Positions 24,282 through 33,536 of a stretch of 64,000 nt of DNA are shown in pieces. Position 1 is the first letter of the stretch; the number at the start of each line of letters is the position of its first letter. The position numbers and the translations under genes were made by a program. Below the pieces are notes generated by a model. That model saw only the letters and a list, made by a program, of their open reading frames with translations. It was not told the origin of the DNA and made no database searches. This DNA comes from Austwickia sp. (GTDB lineage Bacteria > Actinomycetota > Actinomycetes > Actinomycetales > Dermatophilaceae), in contig JADJTI010000003.1 of assembly GCA_016711265.1 (NCBI GenBank), forward strand, positions 1 through 64,000. Direction: 5' to 3'.

Positions 24282-25187
24282 TCATAGTCGAACGTACCGG
24301 ATCAAAGTAAGCCAGGACACGAGCAGCGCGACAAGCACCGCCACGCCGACAATCACCGGAGAGACCGCCCACACATCCGCCACCGTGATCCACGCGAAGT
24401 CCCGTAATCGTTCGGACAGCGAGCGCACGCCGTACGCGACACTGGCCCACAGGCTGGCGATCGCCAGTCCGGCCCCGAACAGGGCAGCGATCAGGGTCTC
24501 CGCCATGAACGGCAACTGGATGGCCGCCTTGCTGGCCCCGACCACGCGTTTGATCGCGGTCTCCCGGCGGCGGCTGAAGGCCACCTGGCGAATCGTGGTG
24601 GAGGTCAGCAGCACCGTGCACAGCAGCATCAAGGCGGCCAGCCCCCACGCCGCGTAGCGCAGGAAGTCCAGCACCTTGAACAGCGGCTCCAGCACCTGCC
24701 GGATGTCTTTGACGGCCCCGACCCCGGGCATCCCGCTGAACGCCGTACTGATCTGCTGGTAGTCCTTGGGATCGCTCAGCCGCACCCGGAACGCGGCCGG
24801 GATGGCGTCGGCGGGGGTGTCGGCGAACACCGGATTGTTGCGGAACTGCTCCCGGAAGCGCTGGTACGCCGTCTGCTGATCCTCGAAGTAGAACTCCTTG
24901 ACCACCGGCTTCATCGACTGCAGCAGGGTTTCGACGGTCAGTCGCTGGGTTGGGGTGACCGCACCGCCCTTGCAGTCCGGCTCACTCGAGCGGGCCGTGC
25001 ACAGGAAGACCGACACCTCCACCTTGTCGTACCAGTAGCCCTTGGCCGCCTCCACCTGGCGCTGGGCCAGCAGGCCGACCCCGAGAAAGAACAGGGAAAC
25101 CGCGCTGACCAGGATGATCGACACGGCCATCGACGCGCTGCGACGCAGCCCGGTCCAAACCTCTCCCAGCAGGAACCTCGGTCGCAT
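24282..25187 (-). CDS. ftsX: cell division ABC transporter, permease FtsX
   Basis: This 301-aa protein has four membrane helices: one near residues 20-42 and three in the C-terminal third (FtsX/MacB core). A large extracellular domain with two Cys (FLCTARSSEPDCKGG) lies between helices 1 and 2. In the family this domain contacts the peptidoglycan hydrolase. It starts 3 nt after the ftsE stop. Confidence 0.96.
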   Translation of the reverse strand: MRPRFLLGEVWTGLRRSASMAVSIILVSAVSLFFLGVGLLAQRQVEAAKGYWYDKVEVSVFLCTARSSEPDCKGGAVTPTQRLTVETLLQSMKPVVKEFYFEDQQTAYQRFREQFRNNPVFADTPADAIPAAFRVRLSDPKDYQQISTAFSGMPGVGAVKDIRQVLEPLFKVLDFLRYAAWGLAALMLLCTVLLTSTTIRQVAFSRRRETAIKRVVGASKAAIQLPFMAETLIAALFGAGLAIASLWASVAYGVRSLSERLRDFAWITVADVWAVSPVIVGVAVLVALLVSWLTLIRYVRL

Positions 25188-25190
25188 GCC

Positions 25191-25937
25191 TCAGCCCTCA
25201 ACCGCCGGGTCGGTGCCCGGGTCGATGGGCGGATCGACGGGCCACCCACCGCTGGCCCGGCCGTAGCCGCCGTCGGCCTGATCCCGGACGATCTCGCCCT
25301 CCTCGAGCTCGATCACCCGCTTGCGGAAGACGTCGACGATCGTGTCGTCATGGGTCGCCATCAGCACGGTGGTGCCGGTGCTGTTGATGTCGTTGAGCAG
25401 GGTCACGATCTCCAGGCTGGTCGCCGGGTCCAGGTTGCCGGTCGGCTCGTCGGCCAACACGATCCGGGGATTCTTGACCACCGCGCGCGCGATCGCCAGG
25501 CGCTGCTGCTCCCCGCCGGACAGCTCGTGGGGCATCCGCTTGCCCAGCCCCTGCAGGCCCACGAGCTCCAGAGTCGCCGGTACGGCGGTGCGCACCGCCT
25601 TAGGACTGGCGCCCAACACGTGCATCACGTAGGCGACGTTCTGGGCAGCGGTCTTGTCGGGCAGCAGCCGGAAGTCCTGGAAGACCATCCCGATCTCGCG
25701 GCGCAGCCGGGGCACCTGCCGGCGGCGGATCCGCTGCAGGTCCCGCCCAGCCACCTCGATGCCACCGCTGGTCGGCCGGTCCTCCCGCAAGATGAGGCGC
25801 ATCACCGTCGATTTGCCGGACCCGGAGGCACCCACGAGGAACGCGAACTCGCCGGGGGCCAGGTGCAGATCGACGTTGCGCAGCGCGGGGCGGTGACGCG
25901 CGTCGTACACCTTGCCGACACCCGTGAACCGGATCAT
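25191..25937 (-). CDS. ftsE: cell division ATP-binding protein FtsE
   Basis: This 248-aa ATPase has Walker A GASGSGKST, Q-loop VFQDFRLLPDKT, signature LSGGEQQRLAIARA, Walker B IVLADEPTGNLDP and H-loop ATHDD. The actinobacterial C-terminal extension of about 25 residues is Pro/Gly/Asp-rich. GGGGAGGGGG precedes the ATG. TAGGCT at 26015-26010 is a candidate -10, giving a leader of about 65 nt. Usually prfB lies immediately upstream. Here the transcarboxylase cluster does. Confidence 0.96.
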   Translation of the reverse strand: MIRFTGVGKVYDARHRPALRNVDLHLAPGEFAFLVGASGSGKSTVMRLILREDRPTSGGIEVAGRDLQRIRRRQVPRLRREIGMVFQDFRLLPDKTAAQNVAYVMHVLGASPKAVRTAVPATLELVGLQGLGKRMPHELSGGEQQRLAIARAVVKNPRIVLADEPTGNLDPATSLEIVTLLNDINSTGTTVLMATHDDTIVDVFRKRVIELEEGEIVRDQADGGYGRASGGWPVDPPIDPGTDPAVEG

Positions 25938-26009
25938 GCTCCCCCTCCCCGAGCGGCCAGCGCTCGCGGCAACCCGAGGTGGCCCCCGCTGCGCTCAACC
26001 GGCCAACCG

Positions 26010-26015
26010 AGCCTA
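26010..26015 (-). promoter_or_regulatory. candidate -10 element for ftsE-ftsX (TAGGCT)
   Basis: TAGGCT on the minus strand lies 73 nt before the ftsE start and has no recognisable -35. It would give ftsEX its own promoter, as expected now that prfB is separated. Confidence 0.35.
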
Positions 26016-26150
26016 CGTCGTCGGTGCGCTCCAGAGCCAAATGGGCTCTCTCCTCGACGTGTTGGCTGGACGCGACCGATCCTGAGCGCGCCCGAGGGCC
26101 ACTAGACGGACGCCCGAGGTGGACGGGTCGGATGTATGCAGGACCAACAA

Positions 26151-26191
26151 CAAGGGCCGGCGGACAAGACTCGCCGAAGTCGGGGCCCTTG
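26151..26191 (+). promoter_or_regulatory. structured leader of the transcarboxylase operon
   Basis: An outer stem CAAGGGCC (26151-26158)/GGCCCTTG (26184-26191) encloses an inner GGCG/CGCC (26159-26162 and 26172-26175). It ends about 30 nt before the Shine-Dalgarno AGAAAGG. It matches no riboswitch class I know. A second small hairpin AGAGCC/GGCTCT lies near 26032. No clear promoter was found in 25938-26150. Confidence 0.3.
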
Positions 26192-26233
26192 GACCGTTGC
26201 GCGCGGGGGGTCGATTCAGAAAGGCTAGGCCCC

Positions 26234-27733
26234 ATGACGCGTGAGGTAGGAATCACAGAACTTGCCCTGAGGGACGCCCACCAGAGCCTGATGGCCACCC
26301 GCATGGCACTCGAGGACATGGTCGACGCTTGTGCGGACATCGACTCCGCCGGGTACTGGAGTGTGGAGTGCTGGGGTGGCGCGACGTTCGACGCCTGCAT
26401 CCGGTTCCTCAATGAGGACCCCTGGAAGCGGCTGCGGACCTTCCGCGAGCTCATGCCTAACAGCCGCCTCCAGATGCTGCTGCGTGGTCAGAACCTCCTG
26501 GGGTACCGCCACTACGAAGACATGGTCGTCGACAAGTTCGTCGAGAAGTCGGCCGAGAACGGCATGGACGTCTACCGCGTCTTCGACGCCCTGAACGACC
26601 CGCGTAACCTCGAGCGCGCCATGGCGGCCGTCAAGAAGGTGGGCAAGCACGCCGAGGGCACCATCTGCTACACCATCAGCCCGCTGCACAGTGTCGAGGG
26701 CTACGTGAAGATGGCCGGAACCCTGCTCGACATGGGCGCCGACTCCATCGCCCTCAAGGACATGGCGGCCCTGCTCAAGCCGCAGCCGGCGTACGACATC
26801 ATCCGAGGGATCAAGGAGACGTACGGCGAGGACAAGCTCATCCACGTCCACTGCCACTCGACCACGGGCGTGACCATGGTGTCCCTGATGAAGGCCGTCG
26901 AGGCCGGCGCCGACATCATCGACACCGCGATCAGCTCGATGTCGCTGGGCCCTGGTCACAACCCCACCGAGTCGGTGGTAGAGATGTTCGAGGGCACGCC
27001 GTACGAGGCCAAGCTCGACAAGGCGAAGCTGTCGAGGATCCGCGATCACTTCGCCGAGATCAAGCCGCGCTACGCCGAGTTCATGTCGGCCTACAGCGTC
27101 GACACCGACATCTTCGACAGCCAGATCCCGGGCGGCATGCTCTCGAACATGGAGTCTCAGCTCAAGCAGCAGGGCGCCGGCGACAAGACCCGCGAGGTCA
27201 TGGAAGAGGTCCCGCGGGTGCGTCAGGCCTCCGGCTTCCCGCCCCTGGTGACTCCGTCCAGCCAGATCGTGGGCACCCAGGCCGTCTTCAATGTCCTCAT
27301 GGGCGAGTACAAGGTGCTGACTGCCGAGTTCGCCGACCTGATGCTGGGCTACTACGGGCACACCCTGGGCGAGTACGACCCCGAGGTGGTCGAGAAGGCC
27401 CGCCAGCAGACCGGCAAGGAGCCGATCACGCAGCGCCCCGCCGACCTGATCCCGCCGGAGTGGGACACGCTGGTCTCCGAGACGGAGGCGCTGGAGGGCA
27501 ACGACGGCAGCGACGAGGACGTCCTGACGTACGCGATGTTCCCCAAGGTCGCCCCGACGTTCTTCAAGGCTCGCGCAAACGGCCCGGTCAACGTGGGCAA
27601 GGACCCCGACGAGTTGGCTGCCGAGCGCGCAGCAGCGGCCAGCGATGGCAAGTCCGGCCCGGTCCGAGGCCCGATCAAGTACGAGATCACCGTGAACGGC
27701 CGGACGCACAGCGTCGCGGTCAAGCCCGCCTGA
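26234..27733 (+). CDS. methylmalonyl-CoA carboxytransferase 5S subunit
   Basis: The protein is 499 aa (P. shermanii 5S is about 505-519). The carboxyltransferase TIM barrel uses Co/Zn and moves CO2 between oxaloacetate/pyruvate and the biotin of the 1.3S subunit. Visible are the entry motif ELALRDAHQSLMATRM, the site for the carbamylated Lys in SIALKDMAALLKP and the metal His pair HVHCHST. The C-terminal post-CT domain (PGGMLSNMESQLKQQG) binds the carrier. It is the first gene of a four-gene operon, with 12S 28 nt downstream. Confidence 0.93.
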   Translation: MTREVGITELALRDAHQSLMATRMALEDMVDACADIDSAGYWSVECWGGATFDACIRFLNEDPWKRLRTFRELMPNSRLQMLLRGQNLLGYRHYEDMVVDKFVEKSAENGMDVYRVFDALNDPRNLERAMAAVKKVGKHAEGTICYTISPLHSVEGYVKMAGTLLDMGADSIALKDMAALLKPQPAYDIIRGIKETYGEDKLIHVHCHSTTGVTMVSLMKAVEAGADIIDTAISSMSLGPGHNPTESVVEMFEGTPYEAKLDKAKLSRIRDHFAEIKPRYAEFMSAYSVDTDIFDSQIPGGMLSNMESQLKQQGAGDKTREVMEEVPRVRQASGFPPLVTPSSQIVGTQAVFNVLMGEYKVLTAEFADLMLGYYGHTLGEYDPEVVEKARQQTGKEPITQRPADLIPPEWDTLVSETEALEGNDGSDEDVLTYAMFPKVAPTFFKARANGPVNVGKDPDELAAERAAAASDGKSGPVRGPIKYEITVNGRTHSVAVKPA

Positions 27734-27761
27734 AGCCCTGAGTCAAGGAGAAGGACACAAC

Positions 27762-29321
27762 GTGACTTCGCAACCGAAGACGATGGCCGAGCGCATCGCC
27801 GAATTGCGCGAGCGCCGGGCCAAGGTCGAGGCGGGCGGTGGGCAGGAACGCCACGACAAGCAACATGAGCAGGGCAAGCTGACTGCTCGTGAGCGCATCG
27901 ATTTCCTCATGGACCCCGGAACCTTCGAGGAGATCGGCCTGATGGCCGAGCACCGGACGACGATGTTCGGGATGGACAAGGCCACCCTGCCGGCCGATGG
28001 CTGCATCACCGGGACCGGCGCCGTCCTGGGCCGCAACGTGCACGTCGCGGCACAGGACTTCTCGGTGGCCGGTGGTTCGGCGGGCGAGATGCACCTGACC
28101 AAGATGGCCAGCACCTGTCACGAGGCGATGATCTCGGGAACGCCGTTCGTCTGCATCAACGATTCCGGTGGGGCTCGTGTACAAGAGGGCGTCGACTCGC
28201 TCACCGGCTACGGGAAGGTCTTCTACCAGAACGTCAACGCCTCCGGGGTTGTCCCGCAGGTGACCATCGTGGCGGGCCCGACGGCCGGTGGTGCGGTCTA
28301 CTCCCCCGCGCTGACCGACTTCATCATCCAGACGCGTGCCGCCCGGATGTTCATCACCGGGCCGGATGTCATCCGTTCGGTGACCGGTGAAGTCATCAGC
28401 GCAGAGGCCCTGGGCGGTCCGGATGCCCACATGGCCGCCTCCGGGGTCATCGACTTCATCGCCGAGTCGGACGAGGAGGCGCTGCTCATCTGCAAGAAGC
28501 TCTTGAGCTTCCTCCCCTCGAACAACTCCGAGGAGGCGCCCTGGGTCGAGGGCAACGACGACGTGGAGCCCAACGAATACCTCAACACCGTGGTCCCGGA
28601 CGACCCCCGCAAGGGGTTCGATGTCCGGGACGCCATCCGGGCGATCGTCGACCTCGGCGACTTCCTGGAGCTCAAGGAGGGTTTCGCCAAGAACATCGTG
28701 ATCGGTTTCGGCCGGATCACCGGTGTCGTGGTGGGCTTCATCGCCAACCAGCCCAGTCACCTCTCTGGCGTTCTCGACATCAACGCCTCCGACAAGGGCG
28801 CGCGGTTCATCCGGTTCTGCAATGCCTTCAACATCCCGCTGGTCACCATGGTGGACGTGCCGGGCTTCCTCCCGGGGTCCTCCCAGGAGCACGCCGGGAT
28901 CATCCGGCATGGCGCCAAGATGCTGTTCGCGTACTCGGCGGCAACAGTCCCGAAGATCACCATCGAGATGCGCAAGGCCTACGGCGGCGGGTACATCGCC
29001 ATGTGCAGCCGCGAACTGGGCGCCGACCGGGTGTTCGCCTGGCCGACCGCGGAGATCGCCGTGATGGGGGCCGAGGGAGCCGCCAACATCGTGTTCCGTC
29101 GCGAGATCAGCGGGGCCGATGACCCCGAGGCGAAGCGGACCGAGTTGGTGAACCTGTACCGGGATGCCTTCTCCAACCCGTACGTCGCCGCCTCGCGTGG
29201 ACAGGTCGACGCGGTGATCGAGCCGGCCGAGACCCGGCTCTACATCGCCCGGGCCCTGGACGTACTCGGCGGGAAGCGCGAGCTGCGGCCTGCCAAGAAG
29301 CACGGCCTGATCCCGCTGTAA
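27762..29321 (+). CDS. methylmalonyl-CoA carboxytransferase 12S subunit (acyl-CoA carboxylase beta-like)
   Basis: The protein is 519 aa. Its two crotonase-fold halves bind methylmalonyl-CoA and biotin. It has LTARERIDFLMDPGTF, the first oxyanion region NDSGGARVQEGVDSLTGYG, PTAGGAVYSPAL and the second-half VPGFLPGSSQEHAGIIRHGAKML. AAGGAGAAGG precedes the GTG. By sequence it could be a propionyl-CoA carboxylase beta chain. The 5S neighbour and the absence of a biotin carboxylase favour a transcarboxylase. Confidence 0.93.
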   Translation: MTSQPKTMAERIAELRERRAKVEAGGGQERHDKQHEQGKLTARERIDFLMDPGTFEEIGLMAEHRTTMFGMDKATLPADGCITGTGAVLGRNVHVAAQDFSVAGGSAGEMHLTKMASTCHEAMISGTPFVCINDSGGARVQEGVDSLTGYGKVFYQNVNASGVVPQVTIVAGPTAGGAVYSPALTDFIIQTRAARMFITGPDVIRSVTGEVISAEALGGPDAHMAASGVIDFIAESDEEALLICKKLLSFLPSNNSEEAPWVEGNDDVEPNEYLNTVVPDDPRKGFDVRDAIRAIVDLGDFLELKEGFAKNIVIGFGRITGVVVGFIANQPSHLSGVLDINASDKGARFIRFCNAFNIPLVTMVDVPGFLPGSSQEHAGIIRHGAKMLFAYSAATVPKITIEMRKAYGGGYIAMCSRELGADRVFAWPTAEIAVMGAEGAANIVFRREISGADDPEAKRTELVNLYRDAFSNPYVAASRGQVDAVIEPAETRLYIARALDVLGGKRELRPAKKHGLIPL

Positions 29322-29352
29322 ATCGTCGCTGCCAGAAGGAAGAGAGAACAAC

Positions 29353-29613
29353 ATGACTGACGCGACGAGCGACGTTGCCCAGCTCAAGACATTGGTGGAA
29401 CAACTCCAGAAACGGATTGACGAGCTCGAGACGAAGATGCTCGAGGCGCACCCGCCCGGCGAGGTCTCGGACGACGTGATGCTGGCCATTTCGGCGGCGT
29501 GCGCGGCGTTCCTCGGCAAGCGAGCGGTGATCAAGCAGGTTCACCACCGCCGCACCAGCGCCTGGGCCGCCCAGGGTCGCCGGGCGATCCACACCTCGCA
29601 CAACATCTTCTGA
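29353..29613 (+). CDS. small transcarboxylase-associated protein (OadG/MmdD-like C-terminal module)
   Basis: The 86-aa protein has residues 8-33 as a coiled coil (LKTLVEQLQKRIDELETKML). An Ala-rich helix (VMLAISAACAAFLGKRA) and a basic end with SAWAAQGRRAIHTSH follow. The pattern VxxAIxAAxAAFLG ... W...GR resembles the soluble end of oxaloacetate and methylmalonyl-CoA decarboxylase gamma/delta subunits, but no membrane helix is present. Its position between 12S and 1.3S suggests an assembly or linker subunit. That is inference. Confidence 0.72.
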   Translation: MTDATSDVAQLKTLVEQLQKRIDELETKMLEAHPPGEVSDDVMLAISAACAAFLGKRAVIKQVHHRRTSAWAAQGRRAIHTSHNIF

Positions 29614-29659
29614 TCGACGCTTTGCCAACCACCGCTCCGCGAGTACGACGAGGGATGAC

Positions 29660-30022
29660 ATGAAGCTGAAAGTGACCGTCAACGGCACGGCATACGACGT
29701 TGACGTGGAAGTCGAGGAGGAGCCCGTACCCACGCTGGGGGCGGTCCTCATTCGCAGCACGTCCGCGTACGGCGTAACCCCTACTGCGGCCAAGGCACCG
29801 GCCGGATCCTCCTCGGGGCTGAAGGCTCCGATCTCGGGCACGGTCGTCAAGATCCTGGTCGAACCTGGCTCGGAGGTGAAGGCCGGAGACACCGTGGTGG
29901 TGCTGGAGGCCATGAAGATGGAAACCGAGATCACCGCCCCACAAGATGGCAAGATCGCCGACGTCAACATCGCCGTCGGAGACACTGTCGCCGGTGGTCA
30001 GACATTGGTGGAATGGGAGTGA
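29660..30022 (+). CDS. biotin carboxyl carrier subunit (transcarboxylase 1.3S)
   Basis: The 120-aa protein has the biotinylated Lys in EAMKMET near residue 87. The N-terminal MKLKVTVNGTAYDVDVEV binds 12S and 5S in the family. A Pro/Ala/Ser linker separates it from the biotinyl domain (LKAPISGTVVKILV to the end). The length is close to the 123 aa of P. shermanii 1.3S. It is the last gene of the operon, followed by a strong terminator. Confidence 0.94.
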   Translation: MKLKVTVNGTAYDVDVEVEEEPVPTLGAVLIRSTSAYGVTPTAAKAPAGSSSGLKAPISGTVVKILVEPGSEVKAGDTVVVLEAMKMETEITAPQDGKIADVNIAVGDTVAGGQTLVEWE

Positions 30023-30051
30023 TCGCCTCCCGCGCTGGTCGCGGGTGACAT

Positions 30052-30088
30052 CAGGAGGGGCCGGTCCATCGCGGACCGGCCCCTCCTG
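30052..30088. terminator. bidirectional terminator between the transcarboxylase operon and prfB
   Basis: A 16-bp perfect stem (30052-30067 and 30073-30088) with a 5-nt loop starts 29 nt after the 1.3S stop and lies 12 nt beyond the prfB stop. It can serve both convergent units. Confidence 0.8.
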
Positions 30089-30100
30089 CGTCAGCGTCCC

Positions 30101-31222
30101 TTAGGCGTCCCCGCGCTCCGCGGAGCGCTTCCACCGGATCCCCGCCTCCAGGAAGCCGTCGATGTCGCCGTCGAACACCCCCGCGGTGTTGCCGACCTCG
30201 TGTTCCGTTCGCAGATCCTTGACCATCTGGTACGGGTGCAGCACGTATGAGCGCATCTGGTCACCCCACGATGCCTTGACGTCACCCGCCAGTTCCTTCT
30301 TCGCGGCCGCCTCCTCTTGCTGCTTGAGCAGCAGCAGTCGGGACTGCAGCACCCGCAGCGCCGCAGCGCGGTTCTGGATCTGGGACTTCTCGTTCTGCAT
30401 CGACACCACGATGCCGGTGGGCACGTGGGTCAGCCGTACGGCGGAGTCGGTCGTGTTCACGCTCTGGCCGCCGGGGCCGGAGGAGCGGAAGACATCCACC
30501 TTGATCTCGTTGTCGGGGATCTCGATGTGGTCGGTCTGCTCGATGAGCGGCACGACTTCCACCGCGGCGAAGGAGGTCTGCCGGCGGCCTTGGTTGTCGA
30601 AGGGGCTGATCCGGACCAGCCGGTGGGTTCCCGCCTCCACCGCGAGGTTGCCGTAGGCGTAGGGCACCTTGACCTCGAAGGTCGCGGACTTCAGCCCGGC
30701 CTCCTCGGCGTAGGAGGTGTCCAGGACCGCCGTCGGGTAGCCGTGTCGCTCCGCCCACCGCAAGTACATCCGCATGAGCATCTCCGCGAAGTCGGCGGCG
30801 TCGACCCCGCCGGCACCCGAGCGGATGGTCACGACGGCCTCACGCTGGTCGTACTCCCCGTTGAGCAGGGTCCGGACCTCAAGCTCGCCCATCGCCGTCC
30901 GCAACGCCACCAGATCGCGTTCTGCCTCGGCCAGGGCCTCACGGGCGTCCTCGCCCTGCTCCTCCATACCCATCTCGACCAGCGCCTGCAGGTCGTCGAT
31001 GCGCGACTCTATCCCGGTGATCCGTTCCAGTTCGGAGTTGGCGCGCGACAGGGCCGAGGTCACCTTCTGGGCGTTGTCGACGTCATCCCACAGGTTGGGG
31101 ACGGACGCCGCGTGCTCCAGCTCGTCGATGTGGGCGCGCAACCGGGTCAGATCGGTGACCTCACTGACGGAAGCCAGCGTCTGACGGAGTTCTCGGAGTG
31201 CTGCGGGGAAGTCGGTGGCCAC
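30101..31222 (-). CDS. prfB: peptide chain release factor 2
   Basis: This 373-aa RF2 releases at UGA and UAA. The GGQ motif is in SSGPGGQSVNTTDSAVR and the stop-codon recognition region is present. The start GTG at 31222 (VATDFPAALREL) fits the family. The programmed +1 frameshift of E. coli prfB is absent. TAATGT lies 8 nt before the GTG, slightly wider than the other leaderless sites. Normally prfB is followed by ftsE. Here 4 kb of transcarboxylase genes intervene. Confidence 0.95.
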   Translation of the reverse strand: MATDFPAALRELRQTLASVSEVTDLTRLRAHIDELEHAASVPNLWDDVDNAQKVTSALSRANSELERITGIESRIDDLQALVEMGMEEQGEDAREALAEAERDLVALRTAMGELEVRTLLNGEYDQREAVVTIRSGAGGVDAADFAEMLMRMYLRWAERHGYPTAVLDTSYAEEAGLKSATFEVKVPYAYGNLAVEAGTHRLVRISPFDNQGRRQTSFAAVEVVPLIEQTDHIEIPDNEIKVDVFRSSGPGGQSVNTTDSAVRLTHVPTGIVVSMQNEKSQIQNRAAALRVLQSRLLLLKQQEEAAAKKELAGDVKASWGDQMRSYVLHPYQMVKDLRTEHEVGNTAGVFDGDIDGFLEAGIRWKRSAERGDA

Positions 31223-31233
31223 GAGGCACCACA

Positions 31234-33371
31234 TTACGCGACGGCGGAGTGGCTCTCCGGAGCGTTCTCTCCGCACCCGCACCCACACCCGGACCCTGCG
31301 CCCTGGGAGCAGCAGGCCTGCGTCCCCGGCAGGGTGAGGCTGACGAGCGTGCCACCGCCGGGGCGACGTCGCGCGGCGATGGTGCCGCCGTGGCGTTCGA
31401 CGATCCGCCGGCAGATGGCCAGCCCCAGACCGGTGCCCGGGTAGGCCGTCGCGTGTTCAGCGGCCCGGTGGAACTCCCGGAAGATGTCGCGTTCCTGGCC
31501 TTCGGGGATCCCGATGCCCCGATCGGCGACGATGATCGCCACCATGCCCGAGGGGGCGGATTCCGTGCGTACCTCGATGTGCGGGCGCTGACCGGGCTTG
31601 GTGTACTTGACGGCATTCCCGATCAGATTGGTCAACACCTGACGCAGCGCGCGGGTGTCGGCCTCCACTGCCAGGGGTGCCTGCATGTTGACGGAGACTC
31701 CTCGGTCGCGTCCACGTCGTCGCCGTACGAGGCGGCCTCGACGATCTCGGCGACCAGCTCCCCGACGTTCACGTGGTCCACGGCCAGGGTCCCCTTGCGG
31801 GTGACGCTGTAGTCCAGGAGGTCGTCGATCATCTGCTGCATGCGTCCCGCTGATCCGGTGATCCGGCTCATCATCGATTCCAGGGCCGGTTGACCGGCGT
31901 CCTGCAGTTCTTCGCGCACGACCTCGGCCCAGGCCTGGATCGAGGTCAACGGGTTGAGCAGGTCGTGCGCGACAACCCCGGCAAACCGGGTCAGTTCGGC
32001 GGTCTCCTCGCGTTCTCGGGTGACGTCCCGGACGAGCACCACCGCTTGGGTACCTTCGACGGTGTCCACGGGAGTGGCGGCTACCGACAGGACGACCCGA
32101 TCGTCGTCGTCCCCGGTGAGGACATCCATGGCGGTCACCGGGCAGCCTGCCAGCGCGCGCGGGATCGGGCCGCTGCCTTCGCCGTCCGCACCGGGGAGAT
32201 GGTGCAGGACGTCGGGGACTCGCACGAGTTCGCCAGGGTGCGAGGTCTCGCTGATCGCCAGCATGGAGCGGGCGGCCGGGTTGCTGACGATCACCTCGCC
32301 GTCACCGCCGACGAGCAGCACGCCCTCACCGATGGAGAAGATGAGCCGTTCCATGAGCTGGGCCTGCGAGAGCGTGGCCAATCGGGACGCCTCTACTTCG
32401 GACAGCAGCCGGGCGTGTTCCTCGCGGTTGAGCACCAGCGACATCGACACGATGGAGAGCACGAGCACGATGGCCTGGACCATGGTGGCCTCGACGGTCA
32501 GGTCCTCGTGGTTGAGCGGCCCGTTGTCACCCAGGGCTGCGCCCACCAGGGCCGCGCTGACGCCCAGCGTATGCCAGGCGGTGGTCCGTGGTTCCGTGCC
32601 GTACGCGACCAGGGCGCCGAGCGGGATCAACAGGAAGAGGAGCATCGACCCGGGTACGACGAACACCATCCAGCCCACCGACAGCGAGGTCAGCAGGATG
32701 CCAGCCAGGCGGGCGTGGTAGGAGGGCACGATCAGGCGGGTGTGGAAGCGTTGCAGCAGGAGCAGCGCGAGCAAGCCGACGAGGAAGATGCTGACGACGT
32801 TGCGGACGACGTATTGCCACAGCGAGGCCGAGGAGACCCCTGCGAGCACCCCGATCCCCGGGCCGAAGGGCGCGCTGACGAGCGCGCCGGCCGTCGCCGC
32901 CACCACCAGCCGGTGCAGCCGTTGGGGGGAGGTGAGCAGCACCCGGTGATAGTCGCGTCCGCGGGTCAGGATCAGACAGGTCACCAGCGCCTGCAACAGG
33001 TTGGCGACGCCGAAACCGATGCTGCGTTGCCAGGTGGCGCCGAAGGCGAAGTTCGCCAGGCCGGCGGTGCCGGTCAATGCCGCCATAGCCAGCCACGCGG
33101 CGCGGTCGCGGCGCCACCGGCCGTCGCTCACCAGCGGCAGCAGCCAGAACACGGCGACCCCGGCGGCCGGCCAGATCAGCGCCATCTGGGTTCCTGGGTG
33201 CGTGGTGATCCGACCCAACCAGGCCATCGCCACGAAGACCAGGACGAACTTGAGGTTGCGGAGGCCGGGCCGCCGTAGATACGCCTGCGCCAACAGCACC
33301 GCCCGGGCGAGCTTGCTGCTCTCCCAGTGGCGGCGTGCGAGCCCCACCCACGCGGTGAGGGACGCGTTCAC
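31234..33371 (-). pseudogene. membrane-bound PAS histidine kinase, single frameshift
   Basis: The first frame encodes an N-terminal MASE1-like region of about eight to nine membrane helices, then a coiled linker, a PAS domain (FSIGEGVLLVGGDGEVIVSNPAA) and a HisKA domain with the phospho-His in VVAHDLLNPLTSIQAWAEVV. The HATPase domain (VLTNLIGNAVKYT, IVADRGIGIP, GTGLGLAI) is in the next frame. A single missing G near 31700 (GAGGGAGTC read as GAGGAGTC) would restore DATEGVSVN and one intact protein. No response regulator is adjacent. The C terminus is unusual: CCSQGAGSGCGCGCGENA. The start GTG at 33371 is uncertain. Confidence 0.82.
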
Positions 33372-33536
33372 AGTAGACAGCTCACACCTCCCGCGTTGGT
33401 GGCCAGGTTTAGGCCGGGTCGGGGCCGGGTCGCAGACCCGGAAATTCACCCCCCCATCGCCCGAATCACCGGTGATGTGAGCGCCCTTGCTCGAAAACGT
33501 TCGTCTCTGCGCGGGTTTGACGGCCCGATCCGCAGG

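Noticed and set aside
26151..26191. Known riboswitch before the transcarboxylase operon
   Set aside because: The hairpin lacks the conserved cores of cobalamin, biotin-related or other classes I know, so only a generic structured leader is reported.
26225..27709. 494-codon minus-strand frame opposite the transcarboxylase 5S gene
   Set aside because: Composition is typical of an antisense frame (His/Asp/Val/Gly-rich), with no domains. The 5S protein is unmistakable.
30101..31222. Programmed +1 frameshift in prfB
   Set aside because: The frame is open and conserved from the GTG start. No in-frame TGA with a slippery CTT and upstream Shine-Dalgarno-like signal is seen near codon 25.
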